Source of the DNA: a virus
Strand: one strand, 5' to 3'
Length of the DNA stretch: 40,390 bases
IMG/VR virus record: IMGVR_UViG_3300023112_000039
Span: 1-40,390 of that record
Shown here: piece by piece, positions 37,360 through 40,390 of the stretch
How the letters are laid out: the number at the start of each line of letters is the position of its first letter
How positions within the stretch are numbered: position 1 is the first letter of the stretch
Made by a program: the position numbers and the translations under genes
Notes under the pieces: model-generated
Seen by the model: only the letters and a program-made list of their open reading frames with translations
What the model was told of the DNA's origin: nothing
Database searches by the model: none

Positions 37360-37593
37360 TTACGACTCGCTGGAATCGCCCGGGCAATGGGTGTCCACTT
37401 CCGCAACATCACCGCGCAAGATCATCAGAATCATATCGATTTTTGACTCCATCGCAGAGACCTTGTTGACCTCGCCGTTAAGCCATGGAAGGTATAGACC
37501 GAGCGTGAAGACGACGACCGTCCCCGCCCATGCGATGCTTTTTGCGACGGGGCAGGCTTCTCGAAGTTTGCAGCCGATTGTTTTTTTACTCAT
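37360..37593 (-). CDS. Small membrane protein, holin candidate
   Basis: A 77-residue protein with one clear membrane segment (SIAWAGTVVVFTLGLYLPWL) after a short basic N-terminus, followed by a helical, polar C-terminal part (NKVSAMESKIDMILMILRGD). The size and place upstream of the endolysin fit a holin or related lysis protein. Single-pass holins exist but are less common. No family recognised. Confidence 0.5.
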   Translation of the reverse strand: MSKKTIGCKLREACPVAKSIAWAGTVVVFTLGLYLPWLNGEVNKVSAMESKIDMILMILRGDVAEVDTHCPGDSSES

Positions 37594-37596
37594 TTG

Positions 37597-38040
37597 CTAT
37601 ATGCTTTCCGGTTGGGGTCTATAATCTTTAAGTTGTGAAGAGTCGATGGCGTTCTCCGGAGTGACTCCGAAGGCTTCCGTAAATCCAAACCATTGAACCC
37701 CATCTCCGAGTCCTGTGTATCTATCCCGGCTAGGAGACAGAGGAGACACGTTGTAGTTGGCTGAGAGGCTGAATAAAACTTTGCCCTCTTCTCTGGCTGG
37801 TTCGTGGCTAAGGCAGAAGTTCCGAAGGGTTAGTTCTGTGACAACACCTTCGCCGTACACCTGATCCAAAGCCGATTGTGGGATCGGGGTGTCGAGGAGG
37901 GCTTCATCAACCAAGCCCCAAGCGTAAAACACAGGGGTCGGTTGATTCCGTACATTACACTCTTTTAAGAAACGTAATATAGGCTCCTCTTCAGGTGTTG
38001 GGATATGCGCTTCTAATGCTGTGTATTGTTCTGAGGTCAT
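37597..38040 (-). CDS. Protein of unknown function after the tail fibre (possible fibre chaperone)
   Basis: A 147-residue protein. MTSEQYTALEAHIPTPEEEP, FYAWGLVDEALLDTPIPQSA and SSQLKDYRPQPESI show no family I can name. It follows the large fibre gene with start/stop overlap, where tail fibre assembly proteins are often found, so that role is an inference only. Confidence 0.5.
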   Translation of the reverse strand: MTSEQYTALEAHIPTPEEEPILRFLKECNVRNQPTPVFYAWGLVDEALLDTPIPQSALDQVYGEGVVTELTLRNFCLSHEPAREEGKVLFSLSANYNVSPLSPSRDRYTGLGDGVQWFGFTEAFGVTPENAIDSSQLKDYRPQPESI

Positions 38041-39152
38041 TATTCAAATCTCCCGTTAGGAGTTCCCCATCTATGGTCGATCCAGATTTCGCCGTTTGCA
38101 CCCGACTCGATCTGTCCGGTGGTACGGTTGTGGACAATCATGCTTCCGATTGGGTTAAGCTCAGGGGATGGAAGGCCATCCGTCTGGATTTTATGAACCA
38201 CAGAATCAAGCTGATCCCTTGCATCGTTTCTTGATGCAAAATAGACCTGAGAAACGGTTTTAACAATCGGCGCAAGAACGTTATTTGAAGCCCAGAACGT
38301 CGTCACCATGTAATCGTTATCGCTGGTTGCATCCGTAAGCCCCCACACGCCAGCGCCTCCGTCATCCTCGTTATTCCAGACGAGCGTTCCGGCCGGTATT
38401 AAGCCGAGAGCATTTGATGGTGTGCTATACCTCCACTGACCGCCAGACCCCTCTCGCCAGATAAACGGTGCCGATCCGAGTACGGCAATAATGTGCTCTA
38501 AATCTTCATCAGCCCAGACGCCGGTCTCTACAGTGGTAAACGTTGTGCCGTTATTGACCAAGCCGGTGATGTCAGATCCCATCTTTCCCCATGCAAGCCC
38601 GTGAGTGGAGTGGGCGTAAAGATGCGTTACAGGATTCATGCTGATTCCGTGTCGCTCGTCTGCAAAGTAATTAAGTTCGTTCTCTGTCGTGTTCCAGCCA
38701 GCGTAGGCAATCAGCGTCTCTTTAACGATGTACGTGAATGCAGACCCTCCATTGTAGGTGAGATTGCCAGCCGAGTTGAAGTAGATATACCCACCTCCGT
38801 CGTCAGTCATCTGAACAGTCTTGATGCCAGTCACTTCTACCTCTGTTCCCTGATACCAATATTTAAAAGAGGTCTCGCCGGACACATGGTAGATTGCAAT
38901 GGTTCGATCCGCGATTGCCGTGCTCCCGTCCGCAAAGGTGGTCTGGGTCTCAAGAAGCGTGTAGGCTCCGTCCTCGTCGATCTGGTGCACCTCTTGAGAG
39001 GAAGCGTCGTAGCAAAACTGAATAATGCCACGGATCTTCGTGTTGGCATCAAGGCGGTCAAAGCCGGATAGCCCGGTTGGGGCCATTGCTTGGGCCTGTG
39101 TGATGCCTCCATCTGCTGTGGTCTGAGAATGTTGTCCTGCTGGTGCGCTCAT
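38040..39152 (-). CDS. Tail fibre-like protein
   Basis: A 370-residue protein rich in Gly, Thr, Asp and aromatic residues, with repeated beta segments (GYIYFNSAGNLTYNGGSAFT, NYFADERHGISMNPVTHLYA). The opening MSAPAGQHSQTTADGGITQ is closely similar to that of the next upstream gene, suggesting a shared attachment segment. A virion surface role, perhaps receptor binding, is likely. No enzymatic motif is visible. Confidence 0.65.
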   Translation of the reverse strand: MSAPAGQHSQTTADGGITQAQAMAPTGLSGFDRLDANTKIRGIIQFCYDASSQEVHQIDEDGAYTLLETQTTFADGSTAIADRTIAIYHVSGETSFKYWYQGTEVEVTGIKTVQMTDDGGGYIYFNSAGNLTYNGGSAFTYIVKETLIAYAGWNTTENELNYFADERHGISMNPVTHLYAHSTHGLAWGKMGSDITGLVNNGTTFTTVETGVWADEDLEHIIAVLGSAPFIWREGSGGQWRYSTPSNALGLIPAGTLVWNNEDDGGAGVWGLTDATSDNDYMVTTFWASNNVLAPIVKTVSQVYFASRNDARDQLDSVVHKIQTDGLPSPELNPIGSMIVHNRTTGQIESGANGEIWIDHRWGTPNGRFE

Positions 39153-39161
39153 AATAAATCC

Positions 39162-39680
39162 TTAAATTACTTGGTGAAGGGTCGCCGCGCCCGCATGAGG
39201 AAGGAAGCTGTTTGCAATATCAGCGCATTTAATGACCAGTGCGATTTCGTCTCCGTCTTCTAGATCACCTGCCCACATCGAATGGCTCGATCCGAATCCG
39301 TTTGTGGCCGCTACGGTATCCGACTCGTAGGCACCTTGAGATCCCTCTAAAACAGTACCGGCCGTCAGTTCGCCTGATACAAATGTCGGGTTCTTCACGA
39401 TGGCGGTCACAATCTCCCCCGCTACACTAGCCACACCATGCACCTCGAACTCGATCTCTAATCGACAATCTAGGTCGATCTGAATCCCTGACGTTCCGGC
39501 TGATATATTGCTGGCAATCGTGTTGGTGAATGTACTTTCTAAAAAGTAGTAGGTATCCGCTTTTGCGATCGTCGTAGCCGCTGGCGTGCTAATGTACGCG
39601 AAAGCGGTAACTTGGTTTACGAGCTGACTGATTGCTCCGTCCGCTTGAGTCTGTGACCATTTGCCTGCTGGTGCTGTCAT
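39162..39680 (-). CDS. Tail fibre-like protein with TNF/C1q-like C-terminal domain
   Basis: A 172-residue protein. It opens MTAPAGKWSQTQADGAISQ, similar to the neighbouring fibre. The rest is a compact beta domain (TYYFLESTFTNTIASNISAG, CRLEIEFEVHGVASVAGEIV, GDEIALVIKCADIANSFLPH) with the look of a C1q/TNF-type jelly roll used in phage fibres. It probably trimerises. The start overlaps the stop of the partial fibre gene (TAATG). Confidence 0.6.
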   Translation of the reverse strand: MTAPAGKWSQTQADGAISQLVNQVTAFAYISTPAATTIAKADTYYFLESTFTNTIASNISAGTSGIQIDLDCRLEIEFEVHGVASVAGEIVTAIVKNPTFVSGELTAGTVLEGSQGAYESDTVAATNGFGSSHSMWAGDLEDGDEIALVIKCADIANSFLPHAGAATLHQVI

Positions 39681-40390
39681 TATTCATCCCTCACTAATAA
39701 AACTTTTCCATCTACATCAACCCAAGGAGTCTGCCCCAGCATCATCCAAGGTACGAGGTGTCCCGCTCCACAAGATCCCTGTCTGGCTATCATTCCAAGA
39801 GCCTGCTCAGGGGTTAAGTCGGTCGTGGTGATTAAATTCTTAAACGCGCAGAGTCCGGATTCCGTTAAGAAATATTCCGGCCAAATGTTCTCGGTTCCAG
39901 CGACCCAAGCATACATCTCTGAATAGCTGAACACCCTGTAAACCAACCCGTCGTCAGAGAATAGCGATTTGGTCAAGAGCGTGGCGTCTACGTCATCAAG
40001 AATAAAGTCGTTGATTCCGTTGTTTCCAAAGAAATCTTCGCTTGCTGGTGGATTCAAAATCCCCAGTCCGGCTGTGTCGTCTGATCCGTCGGCTAAAGTA
40101 TTGAACTGGATATAAGCCCCGCCAGAAATCTCTGCATTCGTCCAGCCTGAAGCCGCCTCAGCGACCGCGACAGTCCCGTAGGCTTTGTGTAGCCGGTAAG
40201 AGAGTGTTCCGTCGATATAAATATCCGATACGTACCCGCCTGAGACGGTAATCTTTCCTGCTGAGGCTGTGAGCGTTGCCGTGCCTGTGCTTCCCGTTGT
40301 GACGTCTTCGGTTCCGACCAGACCATCGATTAGGATTTCTGTCGTTCCTCTTGCGTCGAGGGCTTTCGTTCCTCCGTTGAAGGGGAAGAG
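39680..40390 (-). CDS. Tail fibre/appendage protein, C-terminal part (joins 69..1)
   Basis: The frame is open from 40390 to a TAA at 39682..39680: 236 residues with no start inside the window. It begins LFPFNGGTKALDARGTTEIL and continues with beta-rich GTATLTASAGKITVSGGYVS and DIYIDGTLSYRLHKAYGTVA. It ends with a second domain (NPPASEDFFGNNGINDFILD ... LGMIARQGSCGAGHLVPWMM). It continues the frame of the ATG at 69, giving a 259-residue protein. The TTG at 40057 is only a chance internal start. Confidence 0.7.
   Translation of the reverse strand, partial: LFPFNGGTKALDARGTTEILIDGLVGTEDVTTGSTGTATLTASAGKITVSGGYVSDIYIDGTLSYRLHKAYGTVAVAEAASGWTNAEISGGAYIQFNTLADGSDDTAGLGILNPPASEDFFGNNGINDFILDDVDATLLTKSLFSDDGLVYRVFSYSEMYAWVAGTENIWPEYFLTESGLCAFKNLITTTDLTPEQALGMIARQGSCGAGHLVPWMMLGQTPWVDVDGKVLLVRDE

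Noticed and set aside
1-40390. CRISPR arrays, IS elements, integrase or CI-like repressor
   Set aside because: No regularly spaced repeats, transposase motifs, recombinase catalytic motifs or clear lysogeny repressor were seen.

Overview
The window reads as the complete genome of a tailed bacteriophage with a contractile tail (myovirus morphology), about 40.4 kb. The two window ends meet inside one gene. The 23-codon start at 69..1 (minus strand) runs in frame into the reading frame that enters at 40390 and stops at 39680, so the sequence is probably a circular or circularly permuted molecule opened inside a tail-fibre gene. I see no integrase, no CI-like repressor, no tRNA and no CRISPR array, so nothing supports lysogeny. 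The host cannot be named. One clue is a secreted-type N-terminal domain with a YRVQ ending at 972..1218, a style common in Verrucomicrobiota/Lentisphaerota/Kiritimatiellota proteins. That is a weak inference.

Layout. The late region is one long minus-strand block. It starts at about 23900, runs left to base 1, wraps to 40390 and ends at 36520. In transcription order it encodes a zinc-ribbon protein, a Dps-like protein, the small and large terminase subunits, a DUF1073-type portal and a minor head protein with an inserted pyrophosphatase-like domain. Next comes a complete phage-encoded tmRNA with its own promoter, then a cluster of small accessory proteins including a papain-like peptidase. 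A terminator/promoter pair separates these from the protease-scaffold, cement, DUF2184-type capsid, connector and neck proteins. The tail genes follow: DUF3383-type sheath, tube, tail chaperone with a probable -1 frameshift, tape measure, Dit-like, plug, hub, Gp138-like spike, gp25-like, baseplate J and DUF2612. The block ends with fibre proteins across the join and a lysis cassette of two small membrane proteins and a permuted papain-like endolysin.

The early region has three units. A short plus-strand unit (24201..25215) encodes tiny zinc-knuckle, membrane and DUF3850 proteins and ends at a bidirectional terminator. A minus-strand replication/DNA-metabolism unit (32707 down to 25281) encodes a SNF2-type helicase fused to a DNA methyltransferase, a replication initiator-like protein, DnaB helicase, two Dcm-like paralogues and RusA. 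A plus-strand unit (32871..36523) encodes a small DNA-binding protein, a RecT-like annealing protein candidate, a long coiled-coil protein and small proteins. Two of those small genes have near-identical hairpin leaders. The two plus-strand early promoters share a -35/N17/TATCTT architecture and flanking AAAGATAA/TTATCTTT inverted repeats.

The most notable items are the tmRNA (alanine-type G3-U70 acceptor, PK1 pseudoknot, tag ATKVIQFPQALSAIAA), the twin hairpin leaders, a signal-peptide domain fused in frame to a baseplate protein, a Dps-like protein beside the terminase, and several genes too short for ordinary ORF calling. All family calls are from reading the translated sequence and could not be confirmed by database search.
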